A stretch of 64,000 nt of DNA, from assembly GCA_965649825.1 (NCBI GenBank), contig OZ287707.1, forward strand, positions 186,001 through 250,000, in the 5' to 3' direction. The first letter of the stretch is position 1. Each line of letters opens with the position of its first letter. Shown here piece after piece: positions 12,576 through 23,824 of the stretch. Source of the stretch: Penicillus capitatus. Its lineage: Eukaryota; Chlorophyta. The notes below the pieces were generated by a model, which saw only the letters and a list, made by a program, of their open reading frames with translations, ran no database searches and was not told where the DNA came from. The position numbers and the translations under genes were made by a program.

Positions 12576-13073
12576 TTATGCAACAGACAGCTTCTTCTGT
12601 TTGGACTTGGTCGTGCTGTTGTAGTTCTTGGATCGCCTTGCTTTCTGTCTCTTCTTCTCACCATCCTGCAAACACCTCCTTCAACAGATCACACAAACAG
12701 GCAACGCCAGTACTTCATCATCAGAATCGCCAAGCTCTCGAATCTTGAACTGAGGCTCGGAAGGCAAACCACCACCTCCACCACCACCAGGACCACAGCC
12801 GCCTCCACCGCCGCCGCCTCCACCGCCGCCGCCTCCACCGCCGCCTCCGAAGTTGCCGTTGAAGAATCCACCGCCTCCCGAGCTCTCGAGATACATGTAG
12901 ATTCCGAGGAATCCGAGATTCAGGGCGACATTGCGTGCAATGTTGCCGCCCCATCCACCGCCACCTCCTCCTTCGTCTGGAGACTTGGGTGGGGTCATAG
13001 GTGGACCTGTCGTGCGTTTTTTCGTCGTGGTTGGACTGGTTTGCGACTCCCCAAAGATCCGAGTCCTGTTCAA
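12576..13073 (-). CDS. Glycine-rich protein with one possible membrane segment
   Basis: The frame reads TKKRTTGPPMTPPKSPDE, then poly-Gly runs on both sides of a short hydrophobic segment (NIARNVALNLGFLGIYMYL), then FKIRELGDSDDEVLAL. An inferred 33-nt intron (about 12648-12680) leads to a basic tail, GEKKRQKARRSKNYNSTTK, ending at 12576. The glycine runs are encoded by a GGN repeat (CCGCCGCCT units at about 12797-12846 on the + strand). No catalytic motif is visible. No ATG opens the frame; the 5' exon lies somewhere in 13074-13260 and I could not place it. Function unknown. Confidence 0.5.
12795..12850. repeat. Trinucleotide-type repeat coding for polyglycine
   Basis: Alternating CCT/CCA/CCG triplets on the + strand (GGN on the coding strand). 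Copy number is likely to vary through slippage. Confidence 0.8.
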
Positions 13074-13356
13074 ACGCAGAGAGCGAAAGGGACGTGACGT
13101 CGTCCACTGTGCCTACAGCATCATCACCTCGTCCATTCACGGTCTTTCTGAGATGCACAAACCCGTGGGGCATGGCGCATCGACATACGCGTTTCATTCG
13201 CTGTACCACGCACAAGGCGTGAAGGCGGACTACACCATGTCGTGGCTTGCATGCCAATACTGAACGGCATGGATGTCAGACAGAAGAACGAAAACGCAAA
13301 ATGAGACACGTTCGTATCATTACGTGTCTCAGCGTTGGCGGCTTTCCAAACGCGAG

Positions 13357-14439
13357 ATGGCAACGACGAATCAGATCAGCAAAAAGAAGAAAGTGCGAAC
13401 GCGATGGTACTGTCAGAAGCCTCATTGAAATGCTCTCCTGTCTTAGTTCGTCGGCGATGGCGTCTTCTATGCCGAGCTGAACGAACTGCTGACCCGTGAA
13501 CTGGCGGTGGATGGCTACTCGGGAGTGGAAGTCCGCGTCACTCCTCTGAGAACTGAGATCATTATTCGCGCCACGCGAACGCAGAAGGTCCTCGGTAAGT
13601 GTGGTCCAGTTGAGAGTTCGTTCGTTCGGTGAGGAGAGTGATGATGATCATATGTCGCCCCAGTCTGATTTAGTTGATGATTTCATGACGGAATTGCGAC
13701 TGATGCGCCTCACACTTTTTGAATGTGTGATAGAGAAAGTGTGATGAGGGATCTTGATATCTAGGCGAAGGTGGTATGCGGATTCGAGAACTGACGTCTT
13801 TAGTACAGAAGAGATTTGGATTTGAGCCGTCAACAGTGGAACTCTTTGTGGAACGTGTGGATAAGCAGGAACGCGGACTCTGTGCCATGGCTCAGGCAGA
13901 ATCGCTGAGATACAAGCTCCTTGGAGGCTTGGCTGTACGCAGGTACGTACGCACGCGTTCGTTGCCGGCAGAGATGCTACGTCATGTTCAGGGCCTGTTA
14001 CGGCGTGCTGCGATTTGTCATGGAAAGCGGAGCCAAGGGATGCGAACTGATCGTGTCCGGAAAACTGAGAGCGCAGCGTGCGAAGGCCATGAAATTCCGT
14101 GATGGTTTTATGCTTTCCGCGGGCGATCCGACGCGTACCTACGTGGACACCGCTGTGCAACACGTTCTTTTGCGACAGGGGGTCTTGGGGATCAAAGTGT
14201 GATGTCACACTTTTCGTGTCCACTGTCTAACGCATGGCTGCGCATGGCAGGTGAAGATCATGAAGGATCATGATCCTTCTGGCAAATTGGGACCCGCTCG
14301 GCAATTGCCGGACATCGTCAAGATTCACGAACCCAAAGAAGAGGAAGTGTACATTCCTCCGCCCGAAATCGATCAACAGCCAAAGGAGTTTGAAGAAGGA
14401 GAAGTGGTGTACGGCGATCCGGCTCCTCCGGTCATGTAA
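13357..14439 (+). CDS. RPS3: 40S ribosomal protein uS3 (RPS3)
   Basis: Starts [19 protein letters not shown]. The KH region ([21 protein letters not shown]) and the C-terminal uS3 domain ([21 protein letters not shown], then [15 protein letters not shown], then GVLGIKVKIMKD) are intact, as is the acidic/proline tail that ends in PAPPVM. It forms the mRNA entry site of the 40S subunit. Four introns are inferred: 13393-13446, 13595-13764, 13943-13991 and 14197-14250. The second is unusually long here (170 nt) and contains repeated GTGTGA elements. The fourth begins exactly with the palindrome GTGTGATGTCACAC. Confidence 0.96.
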
Positions 14440-14614
14440 AGCATTCTCTCATTAACTGTCTCTCCCTTTCTCAGTCCCTTTGGAGCGAGAGAATTTACAG
14501 AATGCACGCTTCGTCAAAATAACCCGACAACAACGCCATAACCCAAGACTTGTGTGGGACACCAGTCAACAGGATCTTATTGCTCCCGTCACTAATAGAG
14601 TAAGACGCATGTTC

Positions 14615-16377
14615 TCATCTGAAATTCGAATGCATGGAGATATTGCACCCACGTGAGCGATTTAGAGGAGGAAAAACACTCCAAAATCTTAGGGTCTCGT
14701 CGCCAGCCCCTGTCACGATCGTTTGTCCATCTGGCGAGACAGCCAAGTACAGAACGCGAAAGGAATGGCCGATCAACGTCGAGAGCTTCGTCATCTCGGG
14801 ATACTTCCACACAACGACCTGATTCTGACTGTAGCCGTGTGTGCTCACAATCTCATTCACATTCCGAGACCACGACAGATTGCAGACTTGACTGCCGGTA
14901 TCGACGGCATTGAGACTCTGTCCATTTGTTGTATTCCAGAAACGAATATGACGATCCGCTGTGCCGCCGCCGGAAGCGAGCAGGCCGTGCTGATGGGGAG
15001 ACCAGGCGATGGCCTTGACAGCCGCCGTATGTTCCTTGAATTTCACAACGGGCGATTCGGCGGCGCGTAGTTCCCAGATCAATAGACAGTTGTCGTTACC
15101 ACCCGATGCCAATTGCCGATCGTCTCCTGACCACTAAATACACCCTAGAATCAGAAAGAATGAAATGGACCCTTCTCACTTTTAATCCACAGACTTCAGA
15201 TGTGTGTCCCGATAGTCGATGCACCGCAGTCTCTGTCCGAATATCGTGATGGAGAACGTATCGATCCCGTGAGCCAGTCGTAAGATGCGTCGTACTCCAT
15301 GCCATCGTCCCCACTCGGACTCTACACCCGTCAATCATCACAGAGGCCTTCTGCGGAGCGACGGTTACCGATGTCCCGTCAAAGAATGTGCTCTCTTCAG
15401 GGTCTGAACATCCCAGACTTGCACTTCGCCTTGAGACGTACCGACGGAGAGAAATGTCGAACGTTGAGAGAAGGCGACAGAACAGACCGTATCCACTGGA
15501 CTTAAATCACAAAGCTTTGTCACCTAGACGACGCCGATTTCTTCACGGACATGGACTGGCCATGATCGTGCCATACAGTGCTTGTATTGGCATTCCATAG
15601 ATAGACACAGGCGCCCAATCCCACTGCCAGAATGTTATTGGACGACCAGTCGACCAAATTGAGATAGAAGTCATCTTGCAGTGCCGGAGCATCGAGGACC
15701 TGATCCGAAGAAGACAGGACAACACAGACCACTGTCACACATCTGTCACATCCCTCGCGATGCGCCTGACCTTATACGGTGCCTTTGCAATTCTCCTTGG
15801 AGCTCGTCTTAATCGGTGCGCATCGAGATCGTCACTTCCCAGCGGTGCTAATGCATTGGGATCTTGTGATAGAGGTAGTGCGTGGAGTCCACTGCTCTGG
15901 TATCTAAAGATTTTCTGCTGCTGAAAGTTTGTCAATTGCTGAAGCTGCGTATGTTTGTCGAGAGAAATGGGGACCGACGGTTTGATCCCTAACACCACAG
16001 ACTGAAGCAGTAAGGCATAGCCTGGACTCGCCTCCTACACACACATGACCTCACCGTGCACTTTGAAACGGCACGAGACGTCGTTGTTGGCCGTATACGC
16101 CGTAATACGTTCTGCAGCGACATTGGCGTCCTGAACTGAGTATTCGAGCAAGGCTTGATGCTGTCGAGAAGCGAGTAGACGGTCACTGTGCACCGTTCGT
16201 CGACTTGGAAGCACGCCCTGCGACTGACCCACTCAACATCGTGAAGGATTCAGTCCATGTGTGTACCTTTCTATTCAGGTCCGGATCAAAAGGCGTTTCG
16301 TTTTCTTCCTTCGAGAGCGACCCCTCTGTCGACGTCTGTGGCGGAGGGGTGTGTAAGTTTTCGTATGAGGCCTCCAT
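14615..16377 (-). CDS. APC/C activator of the CDH1/FZR1 type
   Basis: A seven-bladed WD40 activator of the anaphase-promoting complex. The N-terminal part has a C-box-like SDRLLASR and a [12 protein letters not shown] segment. The propeller starts at [20 protein letters not shown] and includes [19 protein letters not shown] and [17 protein letters not shown], which match CDH1 more closely than CDC20. The protein ends in Phe-Arg where CDH1/CDC20 normally end in Ile-Arg, the APC-docking tail. Six introns are inferred: 15134-15179, 15322-15368, 15524-15576, 15700-15770, 16035-16079 and 16224-16266. The start ATG at 16377 is the first in frame. Confidence 0.9.
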
Positions 16378-16861
16378 TTTCACAAGACTACCTAAAATGA
16401 CAGGGGGCGTTGACGACACGACGGCGGTTTGCGTTCGGGTCCGATTCGAGATGGGGACGTACTGAGAAATGAAATGCGCGATGCCGCGACGACCTCGACG
16501 CCCAGTGGGACGTGACGAGGAAGAGAAGGTGGAGAGGGTGTCGATGCGACGAGCCCAGTCACAGGCCGAAGACGAGACCGTGGAGATTTCTAGAGCGATG
16601 CCGAAAGCGAAGATTTCTTTAATGAACGAGCTTGATATCACGAAACGCGACGACTCGTTGCGATGCGCGCCCTTTTGATGGCTCGAAAAGCACGAAAACG
16701 ACTGAACCGCGATGAGATGTCACATCATTGGTGTATCAAAAGATAATGACGGGCTTCATACCTGATGCTCGGCACAAAGACAGCGATTCAAGAAGAGATG
16801 ACCTACACAACAGCATCATGCATGCTCGGCAGAAGCGCACGTGCGAGACGATGTGACAGTC
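16378..16861. other. Intergenic stretch upstream of CDH1
   Basis: Short overlapping frames exist on both strands, but none reads like a known protein. It probably contains the CDH1 promoter and the 3' region of the next minus-strand gene. Confidence 0.3.
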
Positions 16862-17288
16862 CTACGACAGGGCGTCTGTTTTCAGGCGATTCTGTGGGGT
16901 GCTTGACTGGGTGCGCGTTCCCCTCTGCCGTCGTTGGATGCGATAGCGATTCTTAAGCGGCTGAGTGGAGGCAATGTACACGGTATGCGTTTTCCGAGGG
17001 ACGGAACGTGATGACGCGGACAGGGTAGGCGACGAATCGTCGAAATGGCAACGATGTGTGGTGCGGCCATGCCATGCGTGTCCATCCAAGTAAACACCAA
17101 AACCCAGTCATCACTGCGAATCTCACGCATTTCTTCGACGAAAACGCACGGATCGATCGCAGAACGTCGTATCGAGACACGCGCGGCACTCCATCGCTTT
17201 GCACGGTCGAACGCATCGCCATCGGTGTCGACTTCCGCCGAACTTCGTTCTGCGCCGATGGAATCGACAGCTGTCCATGGCGAACATC
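16862..17288 (-). CDS. Unknown protein, 3' exons
   Basis: One exon reads DTDGDAFDRAKRWSAARVS, then IDPCVFVEEMREIRSDDWVLVFTW, then AAPHIVAISTIRR. An inferred intron at 16961-17007 leads to a basic tail (KNRYRIQRRQRGTRTQ) that stops at 16862. The exon probably begins after a splice acceptor at 17289. I could not place the upstream exons or a start, and I do not recognise the family. Confidence 0.4.
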
Positions 17289-17525
17289 CTATTCGAAATC
17301 ATTGTCATCTCAATGAAGTTCAGACAGAATGTATACGTGTTTAAGGGCGGAGACGAATTCGTCAACGTCATTGTTAACTTGTTTCCGCTAACTGCCAAGC
17401 AATCTTGACGCATTCCGTTGCGAACGGTTGCCAAAAGCCTCTTTGTACGCAGTCTGTCCAAGTGGAAGAGTGGCAGCCTATCGAGTCGGACAGAACACGA
17501 ATATTGACTCTTCATTGTCGACGGA

Positions 17526-18775
17526 ATGCGAGAACGACGTATTGGATGTTTCAGAGCAATGCGCTCCATTTCGTTAAAGAGTTTTCTGCGTTTCAAAAAA
17601 ACGAGTCCACAAGAAGATATGGTGAGCCTCGTCGAGGTATGTCGGCATACGCTCTCTTCTGTCCATATGGAAATCTCGACCGTTTACAGAATAAGCCCAA
17701 GAGCTTCGTCGACGAGGGTACTTGGGCCTGTCTGCACTTCCACGCTATTCAATCCATCGTGCGTCACGCCAGTGAATCTTCCCCTAAAGAATTTCATAAA
17801 TTCCTCTCCACTGCCAGCTTACTGAACAAGCATTGGAAATCGGCCATCGATGACATTGTTCGCAAACTGGATGTGAAAAAGAACAGACAGCAGGGACTGG
17901 AATCACTCCTCAAGCGGTTCTCTCGAGTAACGACCCTTCGTCTGACATCCATCGACAGCGAAGCGCTCTCTCAGTTGCAAGATCACGAACAAGTGGAAGA
18001 TCTGGAGCTCTACGCCGTCGATTTTTCATCACATAAGACTGTCAAAGGATTAGCACGGCTTCGGTTTTTGAGGGGGATCAAGTTTCGTAACTCGCCGTCA
18101 TTGGACGATCGAACACTCAAAGCAGTTGCTTGTTGTTCGAATCTCACACATCTGGACTTGACTGGGTGTTCATTGATTACGGGCGACGGCGTCAAGATCT
18201 TAGGACAGTTGACGAACCTGGTGCATCTCTATCTCGGTGACTGTGCTGCTCTCAGTACTGAGGGTCTGCAGAGTCTGTCCTCCCTCTCCCGGCTGGAATG
18301 TCTCAATCTTAGTGGCGTCCAGAGTGTGGACAACTCTGTCATGCATGCTCTGTCGGCGTTACCCCGTCTGACGGATCTTGACGTTTTTATGTGTCCAAAT
18401 GTCACGGACATTGGATTATGGTACCTGGCAAAGAAAGTGTACCTCAAGAATCTCAATCTTTTCAGCTGCGATCGCATCACAGACGAAGGACTGAAAGCCA
18501 TTGCTCAGCAAACGGCATTGAGGAAGCTGAATCTGGGCTGGTGCTGTTTGATTACAGATTACGGAATACGCCTTCTTTCTGAATTGGAGCATTTGTGTGA
18601 GCTGCGTATGAGTTACGTGCCAATAACGTTCGATGGGTTGGTCCACTTGTCGAGATTATCATCCCTGACGCTCCTGGATGCCAGAGGATGCGAGAACAGC
18701 GTTACAGAATTGGGCAACGGCATCCATCGTCTCGTCAGTGCCTATCCTGCCGGACAGCTCACCGTTTTGTGTTGA
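17526..18775 (+). CDS. Leucine-rich repeat protein of the F-box/AMN1 type
   Basis: After an N-terminal region with an F-box-like helical stretch (CLHFHAIQSIVRHA to LLNKHWKSAIDD), about ten cysteine-containing LRRs follow, of the form LTHLDLTGCSLITGDGVKIL and LRKLNLGWCCLITDYGIRLL. Such repeats are typical of FBXL/AMN1 proteins, which select substrates for SCF ubiquitin ligases; the F-box itself is only weakly visible. One intron, 17637-17689, joins the ATG exon at 17526 to the long second exon. Ends ...AGQLTVLC. Confidence 0.75.
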
Positions 18776-19132
18776 GGATATGTAGCATCTACGTATGGCG
18801 GCTCACTTCTCGATCATAGCTCTCTTCGATTTTGTGTGAAGACAAGACGATTCGCTTCACAACCAATCGCAAACTAGGCACTTGTCCATGTATCCTTTGT
18901 GTCTTCTAGTTGTGTATCCTAGCTGCGTCTGCATTTGATGGATGATGCACGTTTTTTCGCTGAAAGCATGACTCTGTGTGACAAGGCATCAGGATGGTGA
19001 CCATTATATGCGTGTGCTATTTAAGCTTTCATTCTCTCCATCCACCGTCCATCCATCGAACCAACAAACAAGAAGCATGATTCAATGTACGCACGAACAA
19101 ACTTATTAAGCGATCCACAGAAATGAGGGAGA
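18776..19132. other. Intergenic, shared 3' region
   Basis: Lies between two convergent genes. I see no coding signal. It includes AT-richer sequence with ATTTAAGC near 19020. Confidence 0.4.
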
Positions 19133-19996
19133 TCATTCTTTCTTATCGCTCTCCGCTGGGGCCTCCTCCCCCTCGACCGTCGCTTTCTCCTCCATTTCTT
19201 TCGTCAGCTGATCCACGCCATCGTCATCCTTCTTCTCTTCTTCACTCTTCTCCTCCACTTCTGCCGTTTCATCTGGCGTCTGCGTTTCTGTCGCTGTCGG
19301 TTTGGGCGTCGTCAAGTATTGAGCATTCTCCTTCACGGCGTCCTCGTACTTGGAACGAAACTCCGCCGCCTCTGAAGGTGTGACAGAAACGTATAGCGAA
19401 AATCGAGTCGATGCGATCACACGTACTCTCGGCTGTTCCAAATCGAATACAGAGGCTCTCTTCTTTTGGCTTCTCTTCCGCAAAATCGATCGTCGAGAAG
19501 ACCAATGCCTTTTCGTTGCCGCCATGTTGCTGCAGCTTCGTATCTGGCATAACTGCACCGACAGTACGTTCTCACTCAGATCACGCATATCCAGGCGTAC
19601 TCAGGTGATTGGAACGCAGCTTAAACGTCTTGTCCTCGTGCATGATGAAGCGCTGCTTGTTTGTCGTCTTGTGTTTGAGGATCTTTGCCACGCCGAGGCC
19701 ACGTTCCTTCCAGGCGCCGTCGTCAAAACGATAGAGCTTACATTTGCTGCCATCAACGACAGACGTCGCATATGTGTGCGGATGATGATGTAGGTCACAC
19801 TTTTGCCACATGACTTCTTCATCGGCATCGCTCTTGACAGTCTCGACCTCTGTGAGCTTGACGACGGGTGTGAACTCCGGACTGTAGTCCTCCTCTCCCG
19901 TTGTCTCGACCTTTGACTCGGCCTCGGCGCCTTGTGGTGTTCCCTACGAGACCGTCTATCGATGCGAAACCGACTCAGGCATCGAACTTCGGCCAT
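19133..19996 (-). CDS. Ran-binding protein 1 (RanBP1)
   Basis: A single Ran-binding domain. The acidic start of the domain leads into KCKLYRFDDGAWKERGLG, KILKHKTTNKQRFIMHEDKT, LRSNHL, ALVFSTIDF, and a final helix AEFRSKYEDAV. A long acidic/Lys tail follows. RanBP1 binds Ran-GTP in the cytoplasm and stimulates RanGAP, releasing export complexes. Four introns are inferred: 19372-19426, 19553-19600, 19747-19800 and 19944-19987. The third starts GTGTGAC. The ATG at 19996 is followed after only three codons by the first intron. Confidence 0.92.
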
Positions 19997-20400
19997 GATA
20001 TCGTCGGGCGTCGTAGCAGCCGCGGGGAATAATTCTCAAAACGCGCGAATGAATGATGATGGGTTCTGACGATTGAAATGCCATTCGTCCTATTGATTCG
20101 ATTCCCGTCCTAAGCAACCCGGTCACATCGGAAAGCGTGTCTGCTACGCGTTTCATCTTTGACGGCGCATTTCGTGTCGAGAACGACATTTCCTCTTTCT
20201 TATCATTCTTTCTATTTTGTTTTCTACCAGGCTTTCTTGAACACAGACGAAGAGTCTTACGTCCGTCAAAGTCACATCAGGTGCAGGCTCGTGCAGATGG
20301 CGTTATGGCACTTCTCGTTACTCAGGGGACGCAACCACGCCATTAAGGGACAGCAAAGAGGGTGACCGAGAGTCGTCTACTACGGTGACACTTGCGAGGC

Positions 20401-22103
20401 ATGAGTGACGAAGAGACCTCCATCGAAGTCCTGCTTGCTTCGGAACAGAAAGCAAAATCGGTAAAGTACTGTCACATCAACGCATACTCTTATCTGCTGT
20501 CTTACTCTCCTCAGGCTAAAACTCGCACATGGTATCAGAGACTGGTCTACAGTACAAAGACCGTCCTTCTGGGGTCAAAACTGAATGTTCTGCTGTTTGC
20601 CGTCGTGTTTGCTTGTCTGTTCGATGCATTGGCGATGGAATCGCCGACCTTTGTCTTCAGTCTTATCGCCCTGGTGCCCTTGGCCGAGGTCAGCATCGAT
20701 GATCATATGTGCGAAGTGTGACATGTCACTCTTTTAGCGTTTGGGGTTTGTCACGGAAGAACTGGCGACGTACACCAACGACACACTCGGAGGTCTTCTC
20801 AACGCCACGTTTGGCAATGCGACAGAGCTCATTATCTGCGGTGATGCTTCGCCGGATGCAATCCATAAGTGTGACATGTGTGAGGTGTGGCCGTAGCTGT
20901 TTCGCTGCACAATGCTGGCAAACATAACGATCATTCCTATCTTCGCATCGTCCAGCTGTCGCTTCTGGGATCTGTGTTAGGCAACCTGCTGCTGGTGATG
21001 GGAACAGCTTTTCTCGTGGGCGGCCTCGCCCATCCCCGTCAGATCTTTAATCAAGAAGGAATGGGAGTAAACAGTGGCATGCTCATCATGGCAGTTGCCA
21101 GCATCCTATTGCCTTCCACCCTTTCAGAAACGGGAACAGAAGAGACAAAAGGCAGATCCGAATTGAACCTTTCACGATTCGAAAGCGTCGCCTTATTAAT
21201 ACTCTATGCACTGTATCTCATTTTTCAGTTGGTCACACATCGACATCTCTACGAAGAACAGAATGACGCAGGCCCAAGCAATGCCACGGAGCACCAGACT
21301 CCCAGCAATGGACAAGTCCGCGATCTCTCCACAAATGTCACATCACGTGTCAATCCCTTTTCTCTAGGCGCAGAAGAATCACCGGAGATCTTCGTTTGGC
21401 GGCTCGACCGAAGATGCTGACGGTTACCTTGGTCTCCCTTCTTCCACTCTCCATCGCATGCGCACATTCATCGAATACGATACCGAAGACGAGGAAGTGC
21501 GAACCGAGAGACATCGGCATCCAAAGACAGGTGCATTGGATGACAGGAAAGCGAAGAGAAGGAAGGAATGGGACTGTGGTTTGCCTTGTCATGGCTCGCC
21601 ATCATTACGATCCTTATTGCCTATCTTTCCGAACTGGTCGTCGATACCATCAAAGAAGCACATGACGCACTCGGAATTCCCTTGCCCTTTCTCTCCACCA
21701 TCATCCTCCCCATCGTCGGCAATGCTGCAGAACACGCCTCCGCTATTCTCTTTGCCTACAAGAACAGAATGGAGATCACTCTTGGCGTTGCTGTCGGTTG
21801 GTCACTCTTTTCGTCCATCCATCTGTTCAGCAAATGCTGTCTTATGTAGGGAGTGCCACACAAATTGCTGTTCTGGTCATTCCGGTCACTATCATTCTTT
21901 CATGGATTATGGGTCAGCCCCTTGATCTCGATTTCGAATGGTTTGAAGCCTTTACCCTTTTTCTCTGCACCATCATCGCAATTATCTCCGTTCACGATGG
22001 CACCACCAACTGGATCAAGGGTTTGTTGCTTATGATGACGTACACATTCGTTTCCGCTGCGTTTTGGGTACACGCCGATCGTGATTTGACAGAAGAAAAA
22101 TAA
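20401..22103 (+). CDS. Vacuolar-type Ca2+(cation)/H+ exchanger, CAX family
   Basis: Eleven-span CaCA-superfamily antiporter. The first c-repeat reads [20 protein letters not shown], then [16 protein letters not shown] loop with an acidic stretch (TEDEEESEEKEG) precedes the second half: [17 protein letters not shown], then [20 protein letters not shown], then [19 protein letters not shown] proteins load Ca2+ or Mn2+ into acidic compartments. Six introns are inferred: 20461-20514, 20689-20737, 20841-20884, 21316-21367, 21497-21546 and 21797-21849. Four of them contain TGTGACA-type elements. The ATG at 20401 gives a short cytosolic N-terminus. Confidence 0.92.
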
Positions 22104-22325
22104 ACACACGTGCTGATGACACCCACCACTGAACATTTCACTATACGCACGCATGTCTATCACTGCCCTTCGCAGATTGTTAATCGAATTTCCATTTGAT
22201 AAACAACCCCGTGAAAGGTTTGTCGGCTGAATTAAAAGGACGTTGAAAGTGTACACCGACCTCCGCCCTACGACGACCGCACACATGTTTTTCGAAATCC
22301 TCTTTTCTGCCTTATGTATGTAAGT

Positions 22326-23146
22326 TTACTTTTCGGCTCTTTCGGGTTTGTATGTCAGTTCACCTTTAACGATTCCTGGACTGAGTGCCGTTTCGAGTTT
22401 GACCTCCAATTGCTCATTTGGATCGACCGTATACACCAACACGGGGCCTTTCTTTTTCGAGTACTTGGCGGCGATGGTCTTCACATACGGCTTTCCAACT
22501 TTTGTTTTCCAATGAAAGGAGGCATCCTCGAGACCATTGGCTGTATCCACAGAGAGCGTGCATTCATGTTTCTTTCCAAATTTGAGTTTTTCTTCAACAG
22601 CCGCTACGCACGAACGAACATTTCTCGCTCCCAGAGACCAAACACGGAAGCATCTGTACCCACTCGACGACCCATGTCATACTTCAATTCGAGACAGTCT
22701 GTAACGTCGCCTCGCTTAATGACCTTCGTCTCCAATTCGAGTTCAGGACTCGGAATAACGCTCCAGTTGAATTCTGGAACGCGTTGCTTGACCTTGACCT
22801 CGAACCCTTCGAATTTATGCTCGTACTGACCATAGGCTGTCTAGAGGGGATAGATATGTGGGTCAGGGTCGAGAGGAAAGGACAGCACGTGCCTTCTTGA
22901 CGAAATCATAGCCCAGTTTCCATCTCTTTCCCACGAGGTCCGTCGTGACGAGGCCGCTTCCGCGTTGGTGTTTGGCCTTAAGCTACACCGAACGAACATA
23001 CCTGCCCTCCGTTTCAGATATCGCTGCTGCACTTTGAGTTTCTCAGGAAGGCGGAGATCAATGCCCGTGCTTATGTGCTCGAGCTTCGGGTCGAAATCCA
23101 TTCGACACGACTCGAGGCCCACATTCGGCTTCTCTTTCGTCATCAT
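22326..23146 (-). CDS. Beta-strand-rich protein, possible outer-envelope channel
   Basis: About 230 residues with long alternating amphipathic strands and no hydrophobic helix (for example FEGFEVKVKQRVPEFNWSV, VLVYTVDPNEQLEVKLETAL and GIVKGELTYKPE). This pattern fits a beta-barrel such as plastid or mitochondrial outer-membrane channels, but I see no family signature. Introns inferred: 22604-22659, 22841-22892 (GC-AG) and 22983-23032. The start ATG at 23146 (or 23143) is only 33 bp from the divergent glutaredoxin-like start. Confidence 0.6.
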
Positions 23147-23179
23147 GCACGAGCAAGATTCGACAGAGATGGTGTGCAA

Positions 23180-23733
23180 ATGAGTCGTCTGCAATCGATG
23201 ACGGCACGATCGACGGCGACGTCTTTCTCGCCCTTTAAGGCCGGACGATGCGATCGGCGTCGGCACCACGATCGACGGTGTGCAGCGACGAACCGCCTCG
23301 TCTTCTACACGAAACCCGATTGCCCTCTCTGCGAAAAACAACGAGTGTGTGGCCGTCGATGGGTTTCTTCGCTGAAGGTGGTGTGATGGTCAGCGTCAGA
23401 TTGAAGCGTGCATCGATCGAGCGCAGTTTGTGCCGTCGCCTTTGTCAGATCTCGAATGGAAGGTGCTGTGCTGAATGGTCTGCGAGCACAGAACGTTATC
23501 CTGTCCAACAGGTGATTGATGTGACAGCAGACGAAGAACTGTCCACGAAGTATACCGATCAAGTCCCGCTGCTGATTAAGATACCCAGTACCGGCGTGCA
23601 CGTACACACATGCACACATCGCCCCAATAAGCAACCCACCACTCTGTAGGAGGTCCTGCCGCGGATTTCACCGCGATCGACGACGGAGCGTTTTTGCAAG
23701 AACCTTGAGCAATGCTTCGAAGAGTCCCACTGA
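23180..23733 (+). CDS. Glutaredoxin-like (DUF836-type) thioredoxin-fold protein, probably targeted
   Basis: A Ser/Thr/Arg-rich leader (SMTARSTATSFSPFKAGR) precedes RLVFYTKPDCPLCEK, a CxxC active-site motif. Next come VIDVTADEELSTKYTDQVPLLIK, which carries the cis-Pro and the beta3 strand. DUF836-type glutaredoxin-like proteins share the CPLC motif. Introns inferred: 23345-23393, 23463-23511 and 23596-23649. The C-terminal exon adds about 25 residues ending EESH. The leader suggests an organelle, but I cannot tell which. Confidence 0.8.
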
Positions 23734-23824
23734 ACTGCCTTAAAAGGCATTTGCTGTCACATCATGGTTTTTGTACCGTCACTTGACGTTATTGCCGGTG
23801 CTGTCGATTGCCGGTCGCGTTCCG

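Noticed and set aside
12795-12850. Triplet run considered as a non-coding microsatellite
   Set aside because: It lies in frame inside the Gly-rich protein and codes glycine throughout, so it is reported as a coding repeat.
16040-16079. A 20- or 27-nt intron in the CDH1 gene
   Set aside because: A 45-nt intron at 16035-16079 fits both frame and family better.
22314-22829. Plus-strand frame of ~170 codons
   Set aside because: It is antisense to the beta-strand-rich minus gene, whose splice junctions restore frame.
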